Shown piece after piece: positions 16,794-25,406 of a stretch of DNA of 64,000 nt. The stretch is from Clostridia bacterium (lineage in GTDB: Bacteria > Bacillota > Clostridia > Oscillospirales > CAG-272), in NCBI GenBank assembly GCA_017463865.1, contig JAFTOI010000017.1, forward strand, positions 89,392-153,391. The letters are read 5' to 3'. Made by a program: the position numbers and the translations under genes. Under the pieces are notes generated by a model. That model had not been told where the DNA came from and did not search any database. It was given only the letters and a program-made list of their open reading frames with translations. Position 1 is the stretch's first letter. Each line of letters opens with the position of its first letter.

Positions 16794-17879
16794 ATGAACG
16801 CAAAGAAGAGAGTCGGCGTTGTCGGCGCGACCGGTATGGTCGGCCAGCGCTTTCTGACCCTGCTGGAAAACCATCCCTATTTTGAAGTTACCGCCCTCGC
16901 GGCTAGCGCACGCTCGGCCGGGCGCAGCTACGCCGACGCTGTCGGCGCACGCTGGAAGCTGAAGACCCCCATGCCCGACTGCTACCGAGATATGATCGTC
17001 CACGACGCCGCCAACATCACCGAGATGGCAGAGCTGGTCGACTTCGTATTCTGCGCAGTCGATATGAAGAAGGACGAGATCAAGGCCCTCGAGGAGGCCT
17101 ACGCCAAGGCCGAGATCCCGGTGGTGTCGAACAACTCGGCTAACCGCTGGACCCCCGATGTACCGATGGTGATCCCGGAGATCAACCCCGAGCACCTCGC
17201 CGTCATCGAGAGCCAGCGCAAGCGCCTCGGCACCAAGCGCGGCTTCATCGCCGTCAAGCCGAACTGCTCGATCCAGAGCTACGTCCCCATGCTCACCCCC
17301 CTGCTCAAGTTTGAGCCGACCGAGGTCATCGCCACCACATACCAGGCTATCTCCGGCGCCGGCAAGACCTTCAACGAATGGCCCGAGATGATCGACAACG
17401 TCATCCCCTTCATCGGCGGCGAGGAAGAGAAGAGCGAGCAGGAGCCCCTGCGCATCTGGGGCAAGGTCGAGAACGGCGAGGTCGTCAAGGCCGCTGCGCC
17501 GATCATCACCACCCAGTGCATCCGCGTGCCCGTCTCGGACGGCCACACCGCGGCTGTGTTCGTCAAGTTCGCCAAGAAGCCCACGAAGGAAGAGATCCTC
17601 GACGCATGGAAGAACTTCTCCGGCCGTCCGCAGGAGCTGAAGCTCCCCCACGCGCCCGAGCAGTTCATCACCTACTTTGAGGAAGATAACCGCCCGCAGG
17701 TCAACCTCGATCGCGACATCTACGGCGGCATGGGCGTCAGCGTCGGCCGTCTGCGCGAGGATCCGGCAGGACTGTACGACTACAAGTTTGTCGGCCTGTC
17801 CCACAACACCCTGCGCGGCGCCGCAGGCGGCGCGGTGCTCATCGCCGAGCTGCTCTACGCTGAGGGATATTTCGATTGA
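16794..17879 (+). CDS. asd: Aspartate-semialdehyde dehydrogenase
   Basis: A 361-residue NADP-dependent enzyme that reduces aspartyl phosphate to aspartate semialdehyde, the branch point to lysine/diaminopimelate, threonine and methionine. The N-terminal Rossmann motif VGVVGATGMVGQRF is at residues 7-20. NNSANRW lies at 113-119. The active-site Cys158 is in KPNCSIQSY. The QAISGAGKT substrate loop and SDGHTAAVF (catalytic His) follow. NNSANRW together with VKPNCSIQ marks the archaeal-type subfamily, also found in many Clostridia. The ATG at 16794 has CGGAGTG upstream; a longer frame to 16683 would begin inside the promoter. It is monocistronic with its own promoter and terminator. Confidence 0.95.
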   Translation: MNAKKRVGVVGATGMVGQRFLTLLENHPYFEVTALAASARSAGRSYADAVGARWKLKTPMPDCYRDMIVHDAANITEMAELVDFVFCAVDMKKDEIKALEEAYAKAEIPVVSNNSANRWTPDVPMVIPEINPEHLAVIESQRKRLGTKRGFIAVKPNCSIQSYVPMLTPLLKFEPTEVIATTYQAISGAGKTFNEWPEMIDNVIPFIGGEEEKSEQEPLRIWGKVENGEVVKAAAPIITTQCIRVPVSDGHTAAVFVKFAKKPTKEEILDAWKNFSGRPQELKLPHAPEQFITYFEEDNRPQVNLDRDIYGGMGVSVGRLREDPAGLYDYKFVGLSHNTLRGAAGGAVLIAELLYAEGYFD

Positions 17880-17888
17880 TCAAACCGG

Positions 17889-17919
17889 AAAGGAGACACG
17901 CATGCGTGTCTCCTTTTTT
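17889..17919 (+). terminator. asd terminator
   Basis: GGAGACACGC (17892-17901) pairs with GCGTGTCTCC, followed by six T. Confidence 0.92.
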
Positions 17920-17949
17920 GCGTGTCAGCGGCAATCTTCCGCAAAACGC

Positions 17950-17977
17950 TTGATTTTCTGCAAATCTATGGTACAAT
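17950..17977 (+). promoter_or_regulatory. Promoter of the acyltransferase gene
   Basis: TTGATT (17950-17955), 16-base spacer, TACAAT (17972-17977). Confidence 0.72.
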
Positions 17978-18008
17978 ATAGAAAAGACCACCCCAAAGGA
18001 GGGCTCCC

Positions 18009-19058
18009 ATGACCACATCCCCTCGCCCCGCCGGCCGCGATGTCGGCTTTGATATGCTCCGCACGCTCGCCTGCGTGATGGTGCTGCTGCTGCACGCTTC
18101 CTCGCAGCATTGGTACGTCGTCGCGCCAAACGACCCGCAGTGGGTCGCGATGCACGTCTGGAACACCGCCACCCGCTCGGCGGTGTCGATCTTCTTCATG
18201 CTCAGCGGCGCGCTCTTCCTGAACGCACCGCCGCCAGGGAAGAAGCTATGGACGCGCAATATCCCGCGCCTGCTCGTGACCTACATCGTCTGGAGCCTGC
18301 TCTACGGCATCGACAACATGACACTCCCCGGCTTTTTTGAGAACCCGCTCGGCGTGATCGACCAGGCGATGGTGGGGCGGTTCCACCTCTGGTTCCTGCC
18401 CGCCATGATCGGTGTCTATCTGCTCCTGCCCGCGCTCTACGCCATCGTCCACTACGAGAACGGCTGGGCGCTCCGCCCCTATCTGTGGGTGTTCGGCATT
18501 TTCGGCATTCTCTGCGGCACTGTCGCCGCCTTTGACGGCCTGCTGCCGTGGGCGGTCAGCGTCGGTTTCGCGAAGATCGTCCCCGAACTGTGCGGCTGCT
18601 GCGGCTACTTTATCCTCGGCTACGCCCTGACCAAGATCGATCCCGCTCGCCTGCGCCGCTGGCCGCTGATTGTGACCTTCTTCGCCGCTGCTGCGGTCGC
18701 CGCAGCGGCCGGCGTCCTCCATTCGCAGCGCATCGGCGTCGCCACCGCGCTCCTGCACGGCGATTTTACCGTCACCACCTTTGCCGAGGCGGTGAGCCTA
18801 TTCCTGCTCTTCCGCACGGTGAAGACGCCGGCCGACTCCCGCACCGCCCGTGTCTTCGCCCGCCTGTCGGCCTGCACGTTGGGCATCTATCTGCTGCATC
18901 CCTTTGTGCTTGAGGTGATGCTCAAGTTTGGTTTCGGCACCATGCTGTGCTCCGCCTGGGTGAGCGTGCCGCTGGTGGCGGCCGTCGTGGGCCTGATCTG
19001 CCTGGCCGTGACCGCCGTCCTGCGCCGCATCCCGGTGGTGGGGAAGTGGGTCGTTTGA
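18009..19058 (+). CDS. Acyltransferase-3 family membrane protein
   Basis: A 349-residue protein with about ten membrane segments and the acyltransferase-3 (WecH/OafA-like) pattern. The N-terminal GFDMLRTLACVMVLLLHASS carries the first-helix Arg and His. SIFFMLSGALFL, then ARNIPRLL-type basic residues (WTRNIPRLLVTYIVWSLLYG), and FHLWFLPAMIGVYLLLPALY follow. Such proteins O-acetylate or otherwise acylate cell-wall polymers, exopolysaccharides or lipids at the membrane; the acceptor is unknown. The ribosome site AAAGGAGG lies before the ATG. It stands alone between its own promoter and that of the EF-G-like gene. Confidence 0.85.
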   Translation: MTTSPRPAGRDVGFDMLRTLACVMVLLLHASSQHWYVVAPNDPQWVAMHVWNTATRSAVSIFFMLSGALFLNAPPPGKKLWTRNIPRLLVTYIVWSLLYGIDNMTLPGFFENPLGVIDQAMVGRFHLWFLPAMIGVYLLLPALYAIVHYENGWALRPYLWVFGIFGILCGTVAAFDGLLPWAVSVGFAKIVPELCGCCGYFILGYALTKIDPARLRRWPLIVTFFAAAAVAAAAGVLHSQRIGVATALLHGDFTVTTFAEAVSLFLLFRTVKTPADSRTARVFARLSACTLGIYLLHPFVLEVMLKFGFGTMLCSAWVSVPLVAAVVGLICLAVTAVLRRIPVVGKWVV

Positions 19059-19136
19059 GCAAGGAGATTGTGCAAAATCACCAAAAATCAAGCCGAGATT
19101 TCTCTATCTTAATTTGGAAAAAGTGAAGTTCAACGC

Positions 19137-19165
19137 TTGCAATTCGCCGCCATTTGCGGTATAAT
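19137..19165 (+). promoter_or_regulatory. Promoter of the EF-G-like gene
   Basis: TTGCAA (19137-19142), 17-base spacer, TATAAT (19160-19165). Confidence 0.85.
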
Positions 19166-19233
19166 GAAAAACGGTATCGTGATTTTGTACAGAACAAAAG
19201 AAACGCTATCTGCTTTTATCATATTCATTCTAC

Positions 19234-19267
19234 AGGAAAGGAAATTCTGCGCGCCCGGCGCGCGGAA
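19234..19267 (+). promoter_or_regulatory. Shine-Dalgarno followed by a GC hairpin before the start codon
   Basis: AGGAAAGGA (19234-19242) is 38 bases from the only plausible start (19281), too far for direct use. A 10-bp stem, TTCTGCGCGC (19245-19254) with GCGCGCGGAA (19258-19267), lies between them and, when folded, would bring the site to about 15 bases from the ATG. Confidence 0.5.
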
Positions 19268-19280
19268 TGGTACGCACATC

Positions 19281-21350
19281 ATGGGAAAACAGGAAACGAA
19301 AAAGATTCGTAATGTTGCTCTGCTCGGTCACGGCAGCAGCGGTAAGACCTCGCTGGCAGAGGCTATGCTCTACATCAGCGACGGTACTGACCGTCTCGGC
19401 AAGACGCCCGACGGCAACACGGTGTGCGATTATGATGCTGAAGAGATCCGCCGCGGCTTCTCGCTGCAAACTGCAATTGCGCCCATTACATGGAAGGACA
19501 TCAAGATCAACGTCATCGACACCCCCGGCTACCTCGACTTCGTCGGTGAGGTCGCACAGGGCCTGCGCGTCGCAGACAGCGCGGTTATCGTCGTCGACGG
19601 TAAGTCCGGCATCGAGGTCGGCACCGAGCTCGCTTGGGATTACGCCACTGAGGCCGGCATCCCGAAGGCCTTCTTCATCAATAAATTTGACGATCCCGAG
19701 GCTCGCTTCCGCAAGGTCTTCGATCAGCTGCATGATCGCTTCGGCGTCACCGTCTGCCCGCTGGTCATCCCGATGATCGACGGCGACAAGGTCACCGCGT
19801 TCCTCGATCTGATCGACATGAAGAGCTACACCTACAACTCCAAGGGCGGCTACGGCTCTGCCGAGATCCCCGAGGCCTTCATCCCCGAGGCAGAGAAGTA
19901 CCGCGAGGTCCTCTTCGAGGCCATCGCATCCACCGACGACGCCCTGATGGATAAGTTCTTCGGCGGCGAGGAAATCTCCCGCGAGGAGGCTGTTCTGGCC
20001 ATCCACGAGGGTATTCTCCATGGTGAGATCGTTCCTGTCATCTGCGGCGCCGCCACCAGACTGTGGGGCGTCGGCAACCTGCTCGATATCATCGACGAGT
20101 CTTTCCCCCGCCACACCGCAAAGGGCAGCGAGAAGATCGTGGTCAACGGCGAGATCGAGGAGCTCCCGATCGAGACCGACGGCCTGCCGTCCATCTTCGT
20201 CTTCAAGACCATCGCTGACCCGTTCGTCGGTAAGATGTCCTTCTTCAAGGTCATGCAGGGCGAGCTGAAGCGCGACGCAATGCTCAAGAACGTCACCACC
20301 GGTCAGCACGAGAAGCTGTCGCACATCTACGTCATGAAGGGCAAGAAGCAGACCGAGGTCGACATCCTTAACTGCGGCGATATCGGCATGGTCGCCAAGC
20401 TGGCCAACACCAACACCAACGACACCCTCACCGCTGACAGACCAATCGCCTACGCGCCCATCGTTTATCCGAAGCCCTACATGAGCATGGCAGTCCTGCC
20501 GGCCGCCAAGGGCGACGAGGACAAGATCTCGGGCGGCATCGCGCGTCTGCTTGAGGAGGATCTGACCCTCAAGTTCGAGAACAACGCGGAGACCAAGCAG
20601 CTCGTCCTGTCCGGCATGGGCGACATCCACCTCGATGTCACTGTTGCCAAGCTGAAGTCCCGCTCCAACGTCAACGTCAAGCTGGTCGCACCCAAGATTC
20701 CCTACCGTGAGACCATCACCAAGACCGTCCAGGTCGAAGGCAAGCACAAGAAGCAGTCGGGCGGCCACGGCCAGTACGGCCACGTTAAGATCACCTTCAA
20801 GCCCGGCGAGGCTGAGGGTCTGACCTTTACCGAGTCCACCGTCGGCGGCTCGGTTCCGAAGAACTTCCATCCCGCAGTCGAAAAGGGCCTGCTCGAGGCC
20901 ATGCAGAAGGGCGTCGCCGGCTACCCGGTCGTTCGCCTCGCCGCTGACCTCTACGACGGCTCCTACCACGACGTCGACTCGTCCGAAATGTCCTTCAAGA
21001 TGGCCGCATCCCTCGCCTACAAGGAGTGCCTGAAGCAGGCCAAGCCCGTCATCCTCGAGCCGGTCGGCGCACTGTACGTCACCGTTCCCGAGGACATGGT
21101 CGGCGACGTCATGGGCGACCTCAACAAGCGCCGCGGACGTGTGCTGGGCATGAATCCCGCCGAGCACAAGAAGGGCTACACGGTCGTGGAGGCCGAGGTG
21201 CCGAAGGCAGAGATGATGGACTACACCATCGCCCTCCGTGCCTCTACCCAGGGCCGCGGCAGCTTCACCTATGAGTTCGTCCGCTACGAGGAAGTCCCCG
21301 CCAACGTCGCGCAGAAGATCATCGCTGAAGCCGCAAAGGACGCTGAATAA
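19281..21350 (+). CDS. Elongation factor G-like translational GTPase (paralogue of EF-G)
   Basis: A 689-residue five-domain GTPase. The P-loop is LLGHGSSGKTS (residues ~14-24) rather than the AHxDxGKTT of canonical EF-G. G3 is DTPGYLDFVGEV, G4 is NKFD. Domains II-V follow (domain III GGIARLLEEDLTLKFE, domain IV GGHGQYGHVKITFKPGEA and GLLEAMQKGVAGYP). These features mark the FusA2/EF-G-like paralogue found in Clostridia, not the main translocase. It probably acts on ribosomes, but its role is unproven. Codon use is strongly biased, as in highly expressed genes. The long frame to 19137 is rejected because it begins at the -35 box. Confidence 0.9.
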   Translation: MGKQETKKIRNVALLGHGSSGKTSLAEAMLYISDGTDRLGKTPDGNTVCDYDAEEIRRGFSLQTAIAPITWKDIKINVIDTPGYLDFVGEVAQGLRVADSAVIVVDGKSGIEVGTELAWDYATEAGIPKAFFINKFDDPEARFRKVFDQLHDRFGVTVCPLVIPMIDGDKVTAFLDLIDMKSYTYNSKGGYGSAEIPEAFIPEAEKYREVLFEAIASTDDALMDKFFGGEEISREEAVLAIHEGILHGEIVPVICGAATRLWGVGNLLDIIDESFPRHTAKGSEKIVVNGEIEELPIETDGLPSIFVFKTIADPFVGKMSFFKVMQGELKRDAMLKNVTTGQHEKLSHIYVMKGKKQTEVDILNCGDIGMVAKLANTNTNDTLTADRPIAYAPIVYPKPYMSMAVLPAAKGDEDKISGGIARLLEEDLTLKFENNAETKQLVLSGMGDIHLDVTVAKLKSRSNVNVKLVAPKIPYRETITKTVQVEGKHKKQSGGHGQYGHVKITFKPGEAEGLTFTESTVGGSVPKNFHPAVEKGLLEAMQKGVAGYPVVRLAADLYDGSYHDVDSSEMSFKMAASLAYKECLKQAKPVILEPVGALYVTVPEDMVGDVMGDLNKRRGRVLGMNPAEHKKGYTVVEAEVPKAEMMDYTIALRASTQGRGSFTYEFVRYEEVPANVAQKIIAEAAKDAE

Positions 21351-21373
21351 GCCAATACCTCAACCACATAAAG

Positions 21374-21402
21374 AAAAGAGCCCCATCCGGGGCTCTTTTT
21401 TC
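21374..21402 (+). terminator. Terminator of the EF-G-like gene
   Basis: AAAAGAGCCCC (21374-21384), ATCC loop, GGGGCTCTTTTTT. Confidence 0.92.
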
Positions 21403-21406
21403 ATGC

Positions 21407-21523
21407 AGCTAACCGAGCGGCAAAGCCGCCAGCCAAGGAAGAGGGGGGTGTCGGGGGGAGAAAACTTCGGCGTCTGAGATGGTGTCTCCCCCCGACTCGC
21501 GCGGAAGCGCGAAAAGGTTAGCA
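21407..21523. repeat. Palindromic element (family D)
   Basis: A 117-bp unit with outer arms GCTAACC (21407) and GGTTAGC (ending 21523). Inside is a perfect 12-bp pair, GTCGGGGGGAGA (21450-21461) and TCTCCCCCCGAC (21485-21496), and a CGCGCGGAAGCGCG mini-hairpin. No coding sense. It resembles a MITE or REP-like element. It fills the gap between the EF-G-like terminator and the convergent small gene. Confidence 0.6.
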
Positions 21524-21543
21524 GAAAGCCTCATCAAAACCGC

Positions 21544-21882
21544 TCACTTGCGGTAATAGGTATAGTACGCAATGATCGTCCGCTCCTCGCCGCCGTGCTC
21601 GTAGTCGGGCGCTGTGATGATCGCGCCCTCAAGCGAGAGCAGCTCGGAGGCACGCATCTCCTCGACCTTGGTGCGCAGCACGATGTCGCCCGACGAGAAC
21701 ACGATGAACTCGCCGTCCCGCAGACTCAGGCAGCCGTCCCGCCCGATGATCTCGTCGACGTTGTCCCGGCGCTCGGTGCAGTACTTGATATGGCGGCCCG
21801 CGAGGTGGGCAGCCATGTCCTCCTTGAACCGCCGGCTGTTCTCATTTTTGGATTTTGTGCGCTTTTTGATGAAATTGAACAT
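21544..21882 (-). CDS. Small conserved-looking protein of unknown function
   Basis: A 112-residue soluble protein with a basic N-terminus (MFNFIKKRTKSKNENSRR). The rest is beta-rich and contains DMAAHLAGRHIKYCTER, DGCLSLRDGEFIVFSSG and IITAPDYEHGGEERTIIAYY. The ribosome site CGGAGGG lies 5 bases before the ATG. A minus-strand TATACT preceded by ATATGG (plus 22051-22056), with TTGCGG 18 bases before it, could supply a ~160-base AT-rich leader. I do not recognise a family. Confidence 0.65.
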   Translation of the reverse strand: MFNFIKKRTKSKNENSRRFKEDMAAHLAGRHIKYCTERRDNVDEIIGRDGCLSLRDGEFIVFSSGDIVLRTKVEEMRASELLSLEGAIITAPDYEHGGEERTIIAYYTYYRK

Positions 21883-22133
21883 AAATCCCTCCGAAAAATG
21901 GTTAAAAATTTGTACATGTGTAAAAATATTTTAATTTTCCAATTCCTCTTGCTTTTTTTTTCGGATTGTGATATATTATCCATAACACGAAAAACATAAT
22001 TCAGTCATAATTTGACCCGCTGCGGCCGGGAGTTTGACCGCGGCAACATTAGTATACCATATTTCCCATGCCGGCCGCAAGAGGGTTGGCAAAACTTTTC
22101 GAGAATGGGAAACTGCGAAAGGATGTGTTTGAC

Positions 22134-24470
22134 ATGCTGCCACTCGATAAGCTCAGCGACAGCGCACGAGAAAGCTTCCTCGCCCATGGCTGTGACCCCG
22201 AGTCGTTTGACGCGGTGTTGTTTTTGGACATGACGCTGGAAGGGGATTTCGGTCAAAGCTGGCTGGCACTCGACCGGGTGCGAAAACGCCTGTTTCGACT
22301 TTGTGAGAACGACGGTACATATGACGAATTTTCGCTTGCGCTGCTTGCGAATCCGTATGTAGACAACTTTACGTCTTCAAACAGATTGCTCGCTCATGAG
22401 CATCAAGAACCCGCCCCCGAGAAAGGGGAGCTTGATGAAAAGGAATACGAGGATTTACTTGAGGATTACCGACGGAAGGGAACGACCGTCGGCATTGGCT
22501 ACTGTACGAACGCATGCAAACGCAAGCTTTTTGCATTCGTCCACATTTGGGAGCGCTATGCGGAGGATGAGGAGGTCAGCGAGGACGACCCCATCTTCGA
22601 GCAGTTCAACGCAAAATGCCCCAAGTGCGGCACCGTCTACGCCGACCAGCAGCGCCGCATCTGCGAGCACTGCGTCAAAAAGAGCGCCACGATGATCCGC
22701 CTGCTGGCCTACTTCAAGGACTTCAAGCTGCAGTTCGTCACCGTCATGCTCTGCCTGTTTAGCAGTGCGCTTATCTCGCTGGTCACGCCGATCATCAGCA
22801 ACCAGATCTTTTACGACCAGGTCATCGCCCCTCCGAAGTTCATCGACGGAGTCCAGGTGCAGGGTAAGCTGCACGAGCTCAAGTGGGTCTACATCATGGT
22901 CGGTGTCCTCTTCGGCATGGCCGTTCTGTCGCTGCTCATCGGTATCATCCAGAACCGCGCCAACGCCTACATGTCGACCCGCGTCACCAAGAACATGAAG
23001 AACGACCTCTTCCGTGCCCTCCAGCACCTGTCGCTCTCCTACTTCAACCAGAACTCCACCGGACGCCTGATCAACCGCGTCAACTATGACGCCGTCAAGA
23101 TCCGCAACTTCTACATCGACGGCGTGCCCCATTTCATCGTCAATGTCCTGAACTTCGTGGGCTTGACCATCTTCCTCTTCTCCATCAACTGGAAGCTGAC
23201 CCTCATCGTGTACATCCCCGTGCCGCTCGTCGTCTGCATCTTCAAGTTCATGCTCCCGAAGCTCTGGCGCATGTATTCGAAGCAGTGGCGCCGCTCGTCC
23301 TCGCTCAACTCGATGCTGGGCGACTCGCTCAACGGTATCCGCGTGGTCAAGGCTTTCGCGAAGGAGGCGGAGGAGACCAACCGCTTCTATCAGTACTCCG
23401 AGCGCCTCTACCACGCCAACCTGCAGACCAACCTCGTCCACCTCACCATCTTCCCGGTCATCTCGCTGCTGATTGGTATCTCCTCGCAGGCCATCTGGGG
23501 CTTCGGCGGTATTCAGGTCATGGGCGAAACGATGACCTACGGTCAGTTCGCCACCTACCTCGGTTACGTCGGCATGATCTTCGGCCCGCTGAACTTCTTC
23601 ACCAACTTCACCAACATGCTCACCGACACCATCAACTCGGCCGTGCGCATGTTCGAGACGCTGGACATGATCCCCGAGATCACCGACGCCCCCAACGCCG
23701 TCGAGCTTGACACCATCAAGGGCGACATCGTCTTCGAGCGCGTTGGCTTCCACTACACCCCCAACCGCCCGATCCTCAAGGACGTCTCCTTCACCATCCA
23801 CGCCGGCGACCACGTCGGCCTGGTCGGCCACACCGGCAGCGGCAAGAGCACCATCGCCAATCTCATCACCCGTATGTATGACGTCATCAGCGGCTCGATC
23901 TCCATCGACGGCTACAACGTCAAGGACATCAAGGTCGATTCGCTCCGCCGCAACATCTCCATCGTGTCGCAGGAGATCTACCTCTTCTACGGCACCATCG
24001 CCGACAACATCCGCTACGCCCGCCCCGAGGCTACCATGGAGGAGGTTATCGCCGCCGCCCGTGCGGCCAACGCGCACGACTTCATCCTGCGCTTGCCCGA
24101 GGGTTACGAGACCATGATCGGTATCGGCCGCCGCTCGCTGTCGGGCGGTGAACGCCAGCGCATCTCGATCGCACGTGCCCTGCTGATGCAGCCCTCGCTG
24201 CTCATCCTCGACGAGGCGACCGCCGCCATGGACACCGAGACCGAGCGCCTGATCAGCGACGCCATCGAGAAGCTGATCAAGGGCCGCACCACCATCACCA
24301 TCGCCCACCGTCTCTCCACCCTCAAGGACTGCAACTACCTGATGGCCATTGAGCACGGCGAGATCGCCGAACGCGGCACCGCTGAGGAGCTGCTGGCCAA
24401 GAAGGGCGTTTACTACAAGCTCTACACGCTCCAGAACGAGCAGATGAAGAAAGTCATGGCGGGTCTGTAA
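22134..24470 (+). CDS. ABC exporter (TM + ATPase) with N-terminal extension and zinc ribbon
   Basis: A 778-residue half-transporter. Residues 1-160 are an acidic extension of unknown fold. [19 protein letters not shown] at ~162-180 is a zinc ribbon. About six membrane helices follow (~190-480). The nucleotide-binding domain has Walker [10 protein letters not shown] (~563), LSGGERQR signature (~669) and Walker [13 protein letters not shown]. The start at 22134 has AAAGGA upstream; an ATG 66 bases earlier is possible but has no ribosome site. The gene heads a cluster with a GH2-like remnant, DUF1854 and a second zinc-ribbon ABC exporter at 25407, so the two probably form a heterodimer. DUF1854/ABC pairs are known near cyanophycin metabolism genes in other bacteria, but no such gene is here. 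The substrate is unknown. Confidence 0.88.
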   Translation: MLPLDKLSDSARESFLAHGCDPESFDAVLFLDMTLEGDFGQSWLALDRVRKRLFRLCENDGTYDEFSLALLANPYVDNFTSSNRLLAHEHQEPAPEKGELDEKEYEDLLEDYRRKGTTVGIGYCTNACKRKLFAFVHIWERYAEDEEVSEDDPIFEQFNAKCPKCGTVYADQQRRICEHCVKKSATMIRLLAYFKDFKLQFVTVMLCLFSSALISLVTPIISNQIFYDQVIAPPKFIDGVQVQGKLHELKWVYIMVGVLFGMAVLSLLIGIIQNRANAYMSTRVTKNMKNDLFRALQHLSLSYFNQNSTGRLINRVNYDAVKIRNFYIDGVPHFIVNVLNFVGLTIFLFSINWKLTLIVYIPVPLVVCIFKFMLPKLWRMYSKQWRRSSSLNSMLGDSLNGIRVVKAFAKEAEETNRFYQYSERLYHANLQTNLVHLTIFPVISLLIGISSQAIWGFGGIQVMGETMTYGQFATYLGYVGMIFGPLNFFTNFTNMLTDTINSAVRMFETLDMIPEITDAPNAVELDTIKGDIVFERVGFHYTPNRPILKDVSFTIHAGDHVGLVGHTGSGKSTIANLITRMYDVISGSISIDGYNVKDIKVDSLRRNISIVSQEIYLFYGTIADNIRYARPEATMEEVIAAARAANAHDFILRLPEGYETMIGIGRRSLSGGERQRISIARALLMQPSLLILDEATAAMDTETERLISDAIEKLIKGRTTITIAHRLSTLKDCNYLMAIEHGEIAERGTAEELLAKKGVYYKLYTLQNEQMKKVMAGL

Positions 24471-24487
24471 TCCGTCTGAGGTACACA

Positions 24488-24793
24488 ATGCGAACCCGTT
24501 ACGACATTCAATGTACCGCACACGCGCCGGAATCGGGCAGGGAAGCGTTTCCCGCCCGTATCCCCGGCAACCTGCAGGCCGATTCCCTTGCCGCTTACCC
24601 CGATTTTTGCCCCGACCTCCAGTATGCCGACAGTTACAAGGCCTTCATCCCCACCGAGGACTGGATCTGGACCTACACCGCCACCCCGGCCCGCCGCTTC
24701 ACCGTCTGCCTTGTCGCCGACGTCAACGGCACCGCCGTCGAAAACCGCTATACCTTCGCCCTTGAGGCAGAAAGGATTGACCATCATGTCTGA
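24488..24793 (+). CDS. Short GH2 (beta-mannosidase)-like remnant reading frame
   Basis: A 101-residue frame with clear coding bias. Residues ~20-65 (FPARIPGNLQAD, then PDLQYADSYKAF and EDWIWTYTA) resemble the N-terminal sugar-binding domain of GH2 beta-mannosidases, where PGxVxxDL ... PDPxYGDN ... DWWY is typical. Residues ~70-95 (RRFTVCLVADVNGTAVENRY) look like the C-terminal beta-sandwich of the same family. The ~600-residue catalytic middle is missing, so this looks like an in-frame internal deletion. It is kept open between two ABC genes and its 3' end overlaps the DUF1854 start by 8 bases. It may be a fossil or a small domesticated carbohydrate-binding protein. The match is by eye and needs a profile search. 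Confidence 0.45.
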   Translation: MRTRYDIQCTAHAPESGREAFPARIPGNLQADSLAAYPDFCPDLQYADSYKAFIPTEDWIWTYTATPARRFTVCLVADVNGTAVENRYTFALEAERIDHHV

Positions 24794-25370
24794 AACAAAA
24801 GCAAAAAAGACCGACGTCTTCTCCGACGAGGACGCGGCGCTGTTTGAAAAACGAGAGTCGATCATGCTCACCCCTGACAACGCGACCTTCTCGCGCTCTG
24901 CGGGCGGCCTGATCTCGCTGGACATCATCAATGCCAAGGGCGAGCCCGAGCACTTCGAGCGCGTCGTCGTCCTGCGCTCCTTCCCCATCACCGACCCCGA
25001 TGACTACATCGCCATCCGCGAGCCCGAGACCCGCAAGAGCAAGCGCGGCCACGAGATCGGCCTCATCGAGAACATCCACCAGTTCGACGAGGCGACCGTG
25101 TCGCTGCTGAACGAGGAGCTCGACCGCCGCTACTTCACGCCCGAGCTCTACAAGATCTACTCGGTCAAGGAAAAGTTCGGCTACTCCTACTGGGAGGCCG
25201 ACACCTCAGCCGGCAAGGTCACCTTCGTGCTCAACAACCCCTCCTCGAACATCCGCATCCTCGAGGACGACCGCATCTTCATCTTCGATATCGACGGCAA
25301 CTGCTTCCAGATCACCGATCCCACCAAGCTCGACCGCAACAGCTACCGGAAGATCGAGATCTACCTGTAA
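24786..25370 (+). CDS. DUF1854 family protein, partner of the flanking ABC exporters
   Basis: A 194-residue soluble protein matching DUF1854 by its HFERVVVLRSFPITDPDDYI core, IREPETRKSKRGHEIGLIE, DEATVSLLNEELDRRYFTP, and the C-terminal KVTFVLNNPSSNIRI and RIFIFDIDGNCFQITDPTKL. In other bacteria DUF1854 occurs next to or fused with ABC exporters, including cyanophycin-associated ones, and is thought to be an accessory subunit. The ATG at 24786 was chosen for GAAAGG upstream; earlier in-frame codons lie inside the GH2-like frame. It precedes the second ABC gene by 36 bases, supporting one functional module. Confidence 0.85.
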   Translation: MSETKAKKTDVFSDEDAALFEKRESIMLTPDNATFSRSAGGLISLDIINAKGEPEHFERVVVLRSFPITDPDDYIAIREPETRKSKRGHEIGLIENIHQFDEATVSLLNEELDRRYFTPELYKIYSVKEKFGYSYWEADTSAGKVTFVLNNPSSNIRILEDDRIFIFDIDGNCFQITDPTKLDRNSYRKIEIYL

Positions 25371-25406
25371 CGCCAGCGCCATCAGCAACAAAAAGGAGAA
25401 TGATCC

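Noticed and set aside
19230-21167. 645-codon minus-strand frame opposite the EF-G-like gene
   Set aside because: Shadow of a strongly codon-biased gene.
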